Shown: one piece after another, positions 21,868 through 32,646 of the stretch | Layout of the letters: each line of letters starts with the position of its first letter | Numbering within the stretch: position 1 is the first letter of the stretch | From: Rhynchopus euleeides | Taxonomy: Eukaryota; Euglenozoa; Diplonemea; Diplonemida; Diplonemidae | Assembly (NCBI GenBank): GCA_963210315.1 | Contig: OY723273.1 | Location: forward strand, 372,001 to 436,000 | Direction of reading: 5' to 3' | DNA: 64,000 bases | The notes under the pieces: generated by a model | What the model was told of the DNA's origin: nothing | Database searches by the model: none | What the model saw: the letters and a program-made list of their open reading frames with translations, nothing else | Position numbers and translations under genes: made by a program

Positions 21868-24139
21868 TCACTCGCCTTTGCTGATCGTGGCAGTCGAAGC
21901 CGATGTGATGGAGGGGCGCTTCCAGATGCCCGACACCGCCTTCTCGACCACACGCATCGCACCCATGCAGAGCTCATCTTGATACGAGGGTGTGGCAACC
22001 TGCACCGCAAGGGGCAGCCCTGCCGAGCCGACCATCTGCGCAACCGCACCCTTCTCGATGCTGTCACCCGCCCCATAGCAGCCCCCACGCAGCGCGGGGT
22101 CGTACACCTGCTCCTCCTCCTTGACATACGTCACAGGCACCACCCCTGCGGGCCATGCGAGCAGGTTGAACAGTGTGGTAGAGCTCGCTATGGCGCTCAC
22201 AGTCTTGGTGGACCCAATCCGCACGGGAGGGAGGGCCGTCTGCGGGCAGAGGAGGGCATCGACACCCATCTCCAGCATCTTGTCGGACATCTTCTTCTTG
22301 TGGGCCTCCTTCTGCGCAACGGTGTTGAGGAAGTCGTTTGCATCAATCGCGCCGGAGGACTCCACGCAGTCCGCCAGACGTGTGTACCCCAGCAGGCGGA
22401 GCGCCGGCACAATGATCAGGTCAGAAATCCAATACGGCATGACATATGCTTCGTGCTGCACCTCAAACTCCGGCACCGGGTCCTCCCCCTCAAGCGCCTC
22501 GAAGAAGCTCCGCAGCGCGCCTGCGCAGCAGAGGATCTGGACGTAGGTCGGGTAGGCCCACTCCATGTCGTAGGGGAACTCCACCACAGTGTGCCCCTCG
22601 GCCCTCACAGCCTTGATGGCGAGGTCGAGCGCACGGTCCACCGCACCGCATGTGGGGAAGAACCCCGCCCAGCGCAGCACCCCAAAGGTGAACTTCTTCT
22701 CCCCCTTCGCGGTGGGGCTGTCCCACGGGGTGCGGGGGATGAGGGGGTCTGAGAGGTACATCGAGTCGCACCAGATCTTCATCAGGAGCTCGCAGTCCCC
22801 CACGGTGCGCCCCATGGGGCCTCCGGTGGGGAGGACCGCGAGCTGCCCGCCCGGACCCTCTGCTTCTCCCTCGGCGCCCCGACGCGACACGGTGTTGCCG
22901 CGTGTCGACATGCGCATCGGGGTCGGCTTGAACCCCGTGATGCCGCAGAAGGCAGAAGGGATGCGGATGGAGCCCCCGATGTCCGTCCCGATACCCCACG
23001 GCGACCCGAAGCAACCAATCAGCGCGCCCTCCCCGCCACTGCTGCCACCTGGTGTGCGTGTGGTGTCGAAGGGGTTCAGTGCGTGACCCCAGACATGGCT
23101 GTTGGTCTCCACCAGCATCATGCCTTGGGGCAGCGTGGTGCGCACGAAGGGGATCCCGCCCTCGGCAGTGAGGCAGGTGACGAGGAGGGAGTCGTGTGTG
23201 CGCTTCTGGAAGCACTTCGCAGCCATCCCGCATGTGGAGTCGAACCCCTTCTGGTCGATCTGCTCCTTCACGGAGAAGGGCACCCCGTGGAGGACGCCGC
23301 GCAGCTTGCCGGCACGCTGCTCTGTGTCGCAGAGCTTTGCATCTGCAATCGCCTCAAGGTAGCGCACTTCGGCATTGCAGTTGAGCTCGGCACCTGCCTG
23401 AATGGCGCGCGCGCAGAAGGCTGTGACGACCTGATCGCTGGACAGCTCCTGCCTGGCGATGGCGTCGCGCAGCTCCAGTGCCGTCATCTGCACGATGCGC
23501 GCCCCGTCCTCAATGTCTTCAAACCTCGGGATCTGCAGCACCGCCTCCTCCAGCGCGGCGTCCCTCTCCGCCCTCTTGCTGAGAGCCACCTCCATCATCT
23601 CGGCAGCGCGCCTGCGCCGATGCAGACGCCGGAGCAGCAGGCACACCGCCACGGCGGTGGCGCCACCAGCAAAGGCATGTGTGTGCCGCATCGCTGTGGC
23701 TGTGTCAGAGGGTCGCGCTGCAGGGGGCAGGGGGTGGGTGTTAGCAACTTGGAGAAAGGTGGGTCAGGGTGTCCGGTATGTGGTGCTGTGGTGTAGAGCA
23801 TCTGCATATCGGCGGTGGGCTTTCATGGCATTTGCACAGTCTGGTCGAGCAGGGGTAGTGTGGCCGCACACAGGTTGCAGCAGAGTACCTGCCTTTCTCA
23901 CCGGACCACGACACCCACTTGACGGACAGGGGGAAACACTGCGAGTGTTCATGGCCTCATTCCTTCTCTTTCAAGAGCAAAGAGCACTTGAACAGCCTAC
24001 TTAAATGGTTGAAGCCACAGAAGCACATCGCCAGAGACACCCGCAGGGCAGGGCTCAGGTCAACAATTGAATACCTTGAGATGGACAGTCACCACTGGGC
24101 TGACTGCAAGGACAATGCACAGGGCACGGAGGTACGATC
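21702..24139. repeat. Tandem duplication, unit B
   Basis: Second copy of the 2.44-kb amidase unit. Beyond GGAGGTACGATCA the two units diverge completely. Confidence 0.95.
21868..23691 (-). CDS. FAAH-type fatty-acid amide hydrolase, copy B
   Basis: A 607-residue paralogue of copy A with the same hydrophobic N-terminal anchor (LLLRRLHRRRR) and intact Lys142, Ser217 and Ser241. The first 380 residues differ at only a few positions. The later half carries clusters of replacements, for example YPTYVQ for YPNFVQ, HEAYVMPYWISDL for HGAYVTPNWVRDL, DCVESSGA for DCAGAFDS, and GSTKTVSAIASSTTL for GSTRALSSMASSTAL. The reading frame is fully kept, so both copies look functional and may differ in substrate preference. 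The ATG start and its preceding CAG are the same as in copy A. Confidence 0.94.
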   Translation of the reverse strand: MRHTHAFAGGATAVAVCLLLRRLHRRRRAAEMMEVALSKRAERDAALEEAVLQIPRFEDIEDGARIVQMTALELRDAIARQELSSDQVVTAFCARAIQAGAELNCNAEVRYLEAIADAKLCDTEQRAGKLRGVLHGVPFSVKEQIDQKGFDSTCGMAAKCFQKRTHDSLLVTCLTAEGGIPFVRTTLPQGMMLVETNSHVWGHALNPFDTTRTPGGSSGGEGALIGCFGSPWGIGTDIGGSIRIPSAFCGITGFKPTPMRMSTRGNTVSRRGAEGEAEGPGGQLAVLPTGGPMGRTVGDCELLMKIWCDSMYLSDPLIPRTPWDSPTAKGEKKFTFGVLRWAGFFPTCGAVDRALDLAIKAVRAEGHTVVEFPYDMEWAYPTYVQILCCAGALRSFFEALEGEDPVPEFEVQHEAYVMPYWISDLIIVPALRLLGYTRLADCVESSGAIDANDFLNTVAQKEAHKKKMSDKMLEMGVDALLCPQTALPPVRIGSTKTVSAIASSTTLFNLLAWPAGVVPVTYVKEEEQVYDPALRGGCYGAGDSIEKGAVAQMVGSAGLPLAVQVATPSYQDELCMGAMRVVEKAVSGIWKRPSITSASTATISKGE

Positions 24140-24492
24140 ATTACACGTTCAACATTGCAGAGTCTACCTTTTCTTGGCTGAAGGAAGTGAAAGGGCTCAA
24201 CGTTCTTGATGTATCCCGTGTGTGGCTGGCGTCGACCACACGGGGCGACCACCCCGCGCTCCACCTGCGACCAAGGCTGCAGAGTATGCAGGACGGGGGG
24301 ACTGTGCCCTACCTGTGGTGGGCTGTGGACTGACCGGTTCTCTCGGCCTGCCTGCACTCCTGGCATGCACTGTAGGGATACGTTAGGTAGGACAACGTAC
24401 TTTCCGGTTAGGCCACATCATTATATTACCCTCCGGTTACTGGTAGCCGACCCGAAGGGGGATGGCCCCGAAGAGGAGTGATACATATACTC
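23692..24492. other. 5' flank of amidase copy B and adjoining spacer
   Basis: The flank is shared with unit A up to about 24139. The plus strand carries a protein-like fragment (separate entry). No intact gene. Confidence 0.55.
23895..24333 (+). pseudogene. Plus-strand coding fragment with a frame break, family uncertain
   Basis: Two overlapping frames read as one protein-like sequence: about 23895-24127 (LLKWLKPQKHIARDTRRAG, STIEYLEMDSHHWADCKDN), then shifted by one frame from about 24125 to a stop at 24333 (RRYDHYTFNIAESTFSWLKE, LNVLDVSRVWLASTTRGDHP). The tail loosely recalls the end of SGNH/PC-esterase (TBL-like) proteins, where a conserved Asp and His lie near the C-terminus, but this is a weak impression. 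The first part is duplicated in unit A (about 21300-21544), where a single-base difference breaks the frame. Most likely a gene remnant caught in the duplication. Confidence 0.3.
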
Positions 24493-24694
24493 GGGCAAAC
24501 CACAATCCAGCCCAAAAAGTCTCCCGAAATTCCAATTCCACCCACGAAGTTTGCATTCATACCGCTTCGGCCCCCCAAAGTTTGGGTTCCTTGCAATTTG
24601 ACCCACAATTTGGGGGCCAAAGTGGTATGGATGCAAACTTCGTGGGTGGAATTTGGAACTTCGGGAAGCGTTTTGGGCTGGATTGTTGTTTGCC
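24493..24694. mobile_element. 200-bp MITE-like fold-back element
   Basis: Left arm about 24493-24580 and right arm about 24607-24694 are inverted copies with few mismatches. They share the ends GGCAAAC.ACAATCCAGCCC and the inner block CCACCCACGAAGTTTGCAT. The centre is short and there is no coding capacity. The outline is that of a MITE, but no certain target duplication is visible. Confidence 0.65.
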
Positions 24695-25933
24695 TGAAAG
24701 TGTGCCCTTTTAATATTGCAGCATTTGCCAACCTTGGGGGTGGGGGAGGGAGGGGGCGGCTGTGTGGGGTGGTGTCCTTCCGCTCACAGCGTTGGGCGGG
24801 CAACGAGAGCCGGCTGCTGCAGGATAGGGTGGCCAGCGCAGGAGGGGGAGGCAGGTCTGGCACAAAGCATGCCAGAACACAGCGGCAGGCAGCGTGGCGG
24901 GACATTGTGAGATGGTCCATCCGCACGCACACGTGTGGGAATGTACTTTTTTTTGCTTTGTTTGCCCAAAAAGTAGGGGCCACAAACAAGCCTGCTTGCC
25001 GCAGAAAATACAGCTGTGAGTCGTGCAGGATCATTCGTGAAGAAATACGAAATGTAAACGATAAAACGGTTTCGGTTGATCGCACGACACACACAGATTT
25101 TTTACCTGCGTTAGTGTGTGATCGGCAGGCGCATAAGACTGTGTGACGGCAAGAACCTAACACTTCCCCTATCGCTGCATTTCCGCCTGACAAGGCACCT
25201 TGTTGAGAGATAAAAAAAGAGTCGGCGTGGGGGGTTTGCGCTCGCACCCGATCTATCCAAATCCATCCCCACCCGCACATCCCCTTAGAAGTAGATCCAA
25301 AGGGCATCCCCCCCCCAATCACCTGGTAGCACAGACGCGGGCCAGAGTGTGCGCTGCGCAGAACACAATATACTCTACTGCATGTTGATTCGTTCCGACA
25401 CTCCCGCGGGGGTTGTGTTGTGTCCCGAGCACCTACCCTCCTAGGTATCCAGCCAACAAGCAACTTGGCACAACAGAGACAGAATCGTCGGGGGGTTTGA
25501 TCGTCGAGAGTGAATGGAAAAGCAAGTCTCCCAGCAGAATAGTCGAGGGGGGGTATTTTTTGCTTGCACAATGGCCAATGCGCTGTGGCCCGCAGATCGG
25601 GGGGTGTGTTGCGGTGTGAATAACCGGCTTTTGTGTTGATGCATCAAACACACTGCCGCGCGTCGTGCGCTCCCCGCCCCCACTCCCCCACTGACCCTTC
25701 CGCTGTAGCAAGCAAACATAACAGAAATAAACGGGCCGGGGGTTGCGTTCTATGATTTGCCCGGACAGTGCCTTGTGTCGCAGGAATACCCGACTCTGCC
25801 GAAGCATAGGCAGAAGACACCAACAGGGTGGATACTGTCCCTTTGCTTCAGGGCGAAAACCCTGACTAAGATATAGGGTCTTGTTGAAATGGCAGACCAA
25901 ATGAAACCTGGTAGCAGCAGGGCAGGGAGCTGT
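24695..25933. other. Intergenic region with two dispersed repeats
   Basis: About 1.2 kb without a supported gene. 25493-25540 resembles part of calpain intron 2, and 25575-25705 is a copy of the GATGCATCAAA repeat. The rest is unremarkable. Confidence 0.5.
25575..25705. repeat. Dispersed GATGCATCAAA repeat (copy 2)
   Basis: Second copy of the repeat at 9190-9350. Its CACACTGCC..GCG and CCCACTGACCCTT blocks also match the insertion at about 62600-62730. Confidence 0.5.
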
Positions 25934-28490
25934 TCATTTGGGTACGATCTTGTTGTGCATTATGGCCTGCTCCTTGATCAGCTGATCCAGCTCCTTGTTA
26001 TCGAGCGAGCCAGCATACGGCCTCTCCGATGTCGACATGTACAGAAAGTTGATGAGCTCCTCGGTGCTTTTGGCTTCAAACGCCTTCGCATCCGGGCTAT
26101 CAGAGACGCCTGATCTAACAATCTTCGACTGAACAGATCTGTCCCTATTCGGCCTCCCTGTTCCGAAGGTGTTCCCTTTCTTGAAGTGGCTCTGGGCATC
26201 TGTCGACGCAAACTCGTCCTTTGGGCGGTGCAACGACGGCCAGAGTGTGCCCTGTTGTAGAAATGCCGGAGAGTCTTGGAGTTTCCTCTTCCGCCTCACC
26301 TTCTTAAGAGGGCTGTCATCCGTGGGCATAGGGCCCATATCCCTCTTCCGCCCAGACTGCTGCGTCTCTGGGGGCTTCGCGGCGCGCACAGGCGACCCGG
26401 GCCCGGTGGCGGACGGTAGCATCTGGGTGAACTCTTTCACCATGGTGTTCTCACTCGGCGAGGCAATGCCAGCACCGCCGTCCTGCCGCCGCGGTGGGGT
26501 TTTGGGAGTGCTGCTGTCGACATCGATCGCCGCGGGCGCCGGCACCGCCGTTGCGGAGAAGTCGCTCCGCGTGTTTTTCTCCAGCCAGCCGTAGAGGTCC
26601 AACCGCCTGTCCACGCTCAGCAGGTTCGGCTCCCCTTCCGCCACCACCTCGAAGCACTTCAGCAGCGCAGCGACAGCCGGCGTGTCTTGCATCCCCACGC
26701 GGTAGAACAACATGAAGGGCATGAGACGCCCGTTCACAGCGTACCTCCACAGGCCTGGCAGGGTCTTTGCCACCGCACGGACGTTGTTGTCATCGAAGAC
26801 CACCCACACGTTGTACTCTTGGTTGTACATGGCTGAGACGTAGTGCAGGCCGTAGTAGAACACCACACCGGTAAGCACGCAGAGGATGGGTGTGACAGGC
26901 TTCCTACATGCGATAGTTTCCTGCAGGCGAAACCGCACCGGCACACTCGAGACAAACTTCCGGAGCTCTGTCCGGGATGCGGACTCCTTCGCCCACGACA
27001 CGTTGACAGGCATGATCCTCGGGTTCGACAGCTGCCCGTTGGGATGCGCCCGAAGCTTCTTATCGAGCGACACCTTCTGGTTGCACGAATCGCATGTGAT
27101 GGGCTGGTCAACCCCAACCAGCATGCGCTGGAACCCGTGTTCCTCACCCTTGTCGAAGGCAATTTGGATGAGAACGGGAGCCCAGATCGTGAAGTAGAAC
27201 GAGTCGGTGTACACAACCCGCCCCGACTTGTCACCGCACCCGCAGGACGGGGACACCTCTGTGTGGATCCCGAAGAACTTCTGCGGGATGGAGGTCGGCA
27301 CCTCATGCGGCTTGGGCTTCTCCCGGGCCCCGGCTGATAGGCTGTGCCGGTTCACCAAAGCCGTATCGAGAAAAGACAGCAAGACATCCAGACACTCGTG
27401 TGCATCTTGGAGGGTGCCCGACTTGAAGCTGGGGAGGATGGAGGCGATGCCACGCCTCACCTCGCTCGGGTCCAGGAGGCACTCGTGGGCCCTGTCGTAC
27501 TTCTTGAAGAGGTGCACGATGTTCCGGAGGATACTTTCCTCGTTCGTATCCTTCGGCAGGTCTTCCTGTGGCAGCTCGTCTGAGGACTCGTCTTTAAATA
27601 GAGGCACCTCGGCATCCTCAGCTGCCTCGATGAGCTGTGAGGAGCGTGGGTGGGTGGGGGTGGGGGTGGCCTAGAAAAGTGCACAGCGTGGCGAGAGTGG
27701 CGGTGGCGGTTTGAGGCGGGGTAGTTTGATTTTTGCCCATCACGCAACAGCCTCCGGATGAAAAACAGATACCGTAAACAGAATAAATCTGAACCGTAAA
27801 AAAGGTCCAATCCACCTCCAGACCCCCCCCGAGGTCCAGAATTTGTCCGGTCCAGACCAGTTTGGGGGACTTGGCGATACATGGCGATTTCTCACACGGT
27901 GGACCCCCACCCCCTGGAGCGGGGGTCTGGGGCGGGGTCAGAGCGACCCCCGCTATTGGGGGTCTGGACCCCCGATATCGGGAGTCTGCACTGCCTATTA
28001 ATGGTGCCCACACGACCCCCGATAGTGGGGTTCAGACCCCCACTCGTGGGGGTCAAGGGGGCTGGGGAAGTCCCGTTCACGCTTGTGAACGCTTCCCGCG
28101 GGACCAGAAACCCGGTGATCTTGGGGGGGAACAGCAAACCACTCTGGACCGGAAAAAAGGTCCAATCGGTTTGGACCCCCGGGGTCCAGAATTTTTACGG
28201 TCCAGCATTATTACGTCCAGGACTTCTTACGGTCCAGATTTATTCTGTTTACGGTATCAAGTTCGCCTGCAGGGACTTCGCCGTGCCAAGCATACCTCTT
28301 CTCGGAAGTCGCTGAGATGGTACAGCACCTGCAGGATGGAGTTCAGGAAGCAGTTGTTGTGCCCGAGCGGATTTGCCAGCCCCTTCTCGCCTGTGGGTCG
28401 GAGCGGGTATGCAAAGAGACAGTGCAGTGATGCAAATCCGAAGATAAGATTAGAGAGAGAGAGAGAGAGAGAGAGAGGGCCAAAGGGCAT
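25934..28490 (-). CDS. USP-family ubiquitin carboxyl-terminal hydrolase (C19, USP53/54-like), two exons
   Basis: Exon 1 (28296-28490) carries the Cys box GLANPLGHNNCFLNSILQ with Cys47. Exon 2 (25934-27634) carries GTLQDAHE, a zinc site (Cys196, Cys198, Cys246, Cys249), the His box YYGLHYVSA (His329) and Asp346/347 in VVFDDNN. Joining them in phase 0 gives DFREE-LIEAAEDAEV, and the product is about 631 residues. The layout resembles USP53/54-type proteins; with Cys, His and Asp all present the enzyme is probably an active deubiquitinase. The Ser/Pro-rich tail contains a likely nuclear localisation signal, KKVRRKRK. The 5' end is uncertain: the ATG at 28490 opens a (CT)n-coded SLSLSLS stretch, and a good acceptor (CCCACAG|GCGAGAAG, exon from 28390) suggests that the true start lies in an unseen upstream exon. 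Confidence 0.85.
27635..28295 (-). other. Intron of the ubiquitin protease gene
   Basis: 661 bp, bounded by GAAGAG|GTATGC and CTCCTCACAG|CTCATC, phase 0. It separates the catalytic Cys box from the rest of the domain. 483 bp of it are a TA-flanked inverted-repeat element; without that element and one TA the intron would be about 176 bp, close to the two calpain introns (163 and 128 bp). Confidence 0.88.
27772..28254. mobile_element. TA-flanked inverted-repeat element inside the intron
   Basis: It begins CCGTAAACAGAATAAATCTG and ends with the exact complement, with TA directly outside on both sides (27770-27771 and 28255-28256). The subterminal regions repeat GGACCGTAA and AAAAAGGTCCAAT on both arms. 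The terminal CCGTA...TACGG and the TA flanks match the element in the 36-64 kb array, although the interiors are unrelated. No transposase is encoded; it looks like a non-autonomous element of a Tc1/mariner-like (TA-target) family, which is an inference. Confidence 0.75.
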
Positions 28491-28504
28491 TCACTGAACT
28501 TCGA

Positions 28505-28588
28505 GGAACACCGTTGGCGATGTTGGATTAGCGGATCCGCATCGCACAGAAGTCCACAAAAGACCGCTGCACGAGATTTGATACGCCT
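28505..28588. repeat. Dispersed TAGCGGATCCGCATCG repeat (copy 2)
   Basis: Near match to 21616-21696, in the same orientation. Confidence 0.65.
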
Positions 28589-30113
28589 GAGCAACACCTG
28601 TCAAAAGGTCAAGGCGTGAAAGCTGGCCGCTGGAAAACTGATTCACAACCCTTCGCCTGGCGGGGAAGCTGGGGGTTGCCGTATCGCATGCACATCGCCA
28701 CCATACCTGTTATCATGAGTCGTGAATTAGACACGCTGCTCATGGTGTATCCGATGGGTCGGCGGTTGCGTAAGAGCTCTGCAGGCAGGGGTCAAGGCGT
28801 CCGTCCGCTAGTCACGCTGACACCATAGCTGGGGTTGTGTCGTTGGATCACTGGGAAGGCATCCCGTGTGCCTGCTGTGGGTGTGGCAGTGTCTTGTGGT
28901 AGTGTCCTGAGGGTGCAGGATGCACCACAAATCACTCAAACTCCCGTTGTGCGTGGCAGTTAGTCAACAGGAGGGGGCAAACGCAGGGGGTGGGGATGGG
29001 GGATGGGCTGCAGTGGCGAGGGATACGTGCTGCAACAAGCAGGAGCACATACGGTTTCCCGAGCGAGCAAAGTTCCATGCGGCCTCCACTGGGCCACACC
29101 GACACACACACACGCATGTGTAGCATTCCCTTTCCTTTGCAGTGCAGAACTCACTCTGAACATCACATTGCCCCTTGATTGCAAGACCCTCTGCGGGCAC
29201 AACAGTTGCAAGTGGGACTACTACCCAAGACATGGCTACCACACACTTCACAGCCCTGCTTTTGTGACGGAGACACACACTCCACACACACACATACCCC
29301 TCAGGAACGAGTCACCCACGGGGCGTATCACGGATCACACATTCTCTTTTGATTCAGCGCAAGGCGCACAGACCCAACCCCAAGGGGGGCCCCTCCGCTG
29401 TGGAAGGCGTCTGAAGAGCAGCCCCAGCGGAGGAGAGCACCCCCTGTTGCCTGCAACAACGCTTCTCTCCCGCCCCCCCCTGTGGCCACGCCTGTGGCCA
29501 CGCGATGCCTTGCCAAGAAGGCAGGGGCGGATCTCCTTGGCAGGCCTCTGATTGCCACGCATGGCATGCCCGGATGGGCAGGCAGGCGAGCACAGCGCCC
29601 ATCTCCCTTCTCCAGAAGACCAATAGAAGCTCCCTGGCGCGGTTGGCACCCTGCCCAGCAACTGTATGAACACAATGCTCAAACTACTGTTTGCTGGGCA
29701 GAACCACACTTTGCTGTATCAAGGTTGCAGGGCTGAAGGCCCCTGCGGAAAGTGAAGGTGTGGCATGAAGGGTGCTAACCCCAAAGCTTTGGGTAAGGCA
29801 GGTGCATACCTGAAGCTTATTCTGACAAAAAGCGGCCAAAAACCCGGTACTTATACTCAGTTTTTTCTTGGTTTTCGTGACCTGTTTCACCCCATTTTTC
29901 GGGCCGTGCGCACCGCAGGTGACCCGAAAAACCCCGAAAACGGCATGTTTCGGAACATTGGAATCCATGGTGACCCCGGACGTGTTCTGCGGATGAGTTC
30001 ATCTTTTATTAGACCCCGTACAGAAACACGAGAAAATGTGGGAATATGCAGTTTGACCTGGAGAAGAGAGTGGTGCACCCTTAGAGGTGGTCCAGAGAAT
30101 GCAAAGAGGTCCA

Positions 30114-30345
30114 CAGGGGGGTCTGGGGGGCGGAGCCCCCCAGCCGCCGGAGGCCACGGTAGTGAACACCTGTTCCTTGTGGGGTACAGATTCTGTGGTG
30201 AGTTGGGTGCATCCTCCTGAGGGCGGTCTCTGGATTCCATGACCTGATGTGATCCCAAAGGGCTTGGTCGACAGGCATACGTCACGCGGGGGTCTGGGGG
30301 GCGGAGCCCCCCAGCCGCCGGAGGCCACGGTACTGAACATCTGTT
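30114..30345. repeat. Two further copies of the GGGGTCTGGGGGGC-GCCCCCCAGCC repeat
   Basis: Cores at about 30114-30170 and 30289-30345, both with the perfect palindrome GGGGGGCGGAGCCCCCC and followed by a GAACA.CTGTTCCTTGTG-type block. Same arrangement as the pair at 6635-6865. Confidence 0.8.
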
Positions 30346-30815
30346 CCTTGTGCGGTACAGTCCATCTTCCTGAACTTGAGTAAATTGCGCCCAAGGGTTC
30401 GATGAGGGCGCCAAGGCTCGTCAGTGCGGGCTGGATCGTCGCCTCAAAGCCAGAGGTTCAATGACAGACACTGAGGACATGGGCCAGGCCCCATGGGCTG
30501 GGCCCGCCCGGGCCCCATTTTTGGTCCATTTTTTCCTCCTCCCGAAAATGCGTTTATTTGCATCATTGGGATCCGTGGCTCACGCCACGGCATTTTTTTC
30601 TCTCCGGAACCATTATTTGTTCACACCATTTGGGCCTGAACCACCAAGAAAAAAAAATATTGGCAATTCTGAAAATCCTTATACTCATACCGGGCAACAT
30701 TCAGGTATGGGCAGGTGTGCGGAGTTTTTTTTTCTCCTCTTCCTTTCATTGCATCGTTACTTCGCAACTTCGCTCCGCTTCGTCGCTCGGAAACTCGTTT
30801 AGGAAGAACATTCTC

Positions 30816-30817
<2 letters not shown>

Positions 30818-30902
<85 letters not shown>
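30818..30902. repeat. (GT)42 microsatellite
   Basis: 85 bp of uninterrupted GT, expected to be length-variable. Confidence 0.97.
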
Positions 30903-30905
<3 letters not shown>

Positions 30906-32532
30906 ACCACGCTTTGAGTGAGGGTATCTCTGCGCGGATCATGTTACCCCCCCCCACTAAAATGTGTACGTGTGTGCCATCGAGCCATCCAAACCAAGGA
31001 TGGCCGTGTTGGAACATCGGAGCCGGTATCCGGCGCAAAAACAAACCAGCAGCCCCACTCCTGCAGCTGGGCAGGCCTTGGGGCTGGGCTAGAGGGCATG
31101 GAAGCTAGACGCCAGGCGGGGAACAGAGGGGGTGGCGATGCTGAAGGCAACGCACGCTGAGGGCTTGAGGGTGGGGGTATTTGTGTGCACGCTGTTTCGT
31201 CACCTGTGCAAAGGGGGGGGGGGGGGGGTGCACGGGTGGATCACAGGCGCTCCCAACATGCTTCTTTGCGAGAAACCAGGGGTGCCTGGTTGGCTCGAAA
31301 ATTGATATCAGCCAACCGTGAAGCCCCCCCAGGTATGTGGGGTGGGGCAGTGAAGTCGAGCAACACGCCAGTGGGTCCAGGATCTAGTGCTGTAGTGCAC
31401 GACACGGTACATGGTAACGGGGCCTCCGGCGTATCAGCTCCGGGGGCATCGATCTTCCGTAATGCAGTCCGGGACCCGAGTTCAATACCGTGTGTGCGTG
31501 GAGGAGGGAGTGGGGGTCAACCGGCAGTATTAGTTGACGACTGGGCATTTTTTTTTTGGCACAACGAAACGCCCCGGTTTCCCGCAAGCAGGGGCGAGGT
31601 CGAGGCATCACATGCCCACCATGGTAGAGGCAGGGATAGGTGAGTGTCGCCAACGATTTTTTTTCCAGGCTGGCTGTACCTTTGTTTTTGAAAAAGAAAC
31701 ACAGGCACGAAAAATACTGATTATTCCAGGGATGGAGTATTGAAATAGAAGCAGAAGGAAGCACAAGGATGATCTCCCTTCACTCGTTATGCAGTTTGTG
31801 TCTGAGATCCAGTGATATATTCGGCCGACCGGGGATGGGTGGTGTGGGGGGTGGGGTGGGGTATAAAGCGCCCTGGTTCCGACATGCGGCACACCCCAGC
31901 AGTTAGATTCTGGGCGACGCACGCCTTGATGTGAAACCTGCAGAGCTGCATGTGGGAGGTGGTGGACTGGGGTGGCTGGATTGGAACCAGCGGGCATTCG
32001 CCGATCGCGAGAAGACCCCCGAGAAAACACACCAGTGGACCCTCAATAAAAAACCGACGCGACAAAAACCACACAACGGATTTGCAATGAAACAGGAAGA
32101 ATTGCGTGAACATCGAAGCCCTTTTTTCTTCTTCCAAACCCCCGCCCCGACAATTGATTCCTGAACGAAACCTATTTGCAGTGGGGCTATCCACTACGCC
32201 TGCGTGGCCCTGTGTAGGCCGTGGGCTTTGGGGGAGGGGGGCTTGAACATCGAAGAGGTATTCCGCAGGACAGCAGCCCACCAGCAGAGAGGAAGAGGAC
32301 TGAGAGGGTGGGCAATAGGAGGCTGGGAAGGGAGAGGGGTGTGGGGATGACGCCCCACAGGCATCGCCCCCGGACACCGCAAGACAGGACGGTAGAACAG
32401 AGCGAGATTTTCGAAGAGAGGATTTTTTGAGATCGTATGCAAACTTGAACGATTTTTTTGAGGGATTTTGGTCGGAAGAGAGGGCTCGGGGGGGGGGGGG
32501 GGGGGTGATTTGAACACCAATGGCAGCGACTT

Positions 32533-32646
32533 GGGGGCCTTCGCTCAGTTGTGCAGGGAAGTGAGAAAAGGTGACCCGCCTCACAACACTGGGCTGTGAA
32601 TTGTGTGACACACTTTGACACACTATGGCACAGAGCGAAGGACCCC
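32533..32646. repeat. Fold-back repeat with GGGGGCCTTCGCT ends (copy 2)
   Basis: GGGGGCCTTCGCT on the left and AGCGAAGGACCCC on the right, with an internal GTGAGAAAAGGTGA. Related to 5187-5295. Confidence 0.65.

Noticed and set aside
24126-24161. GT...AG intron of about 35 bp joining the two frames of the plus-strand fragment
   Set aside because: Far shorter than the 128-661-bp introns here, and the fragment has other signs of decay.
30818-30906. Cys-Val repeat frames over the GT microsatellite
   Set aside because: Direct translation of (GT)n; no coding evidence.
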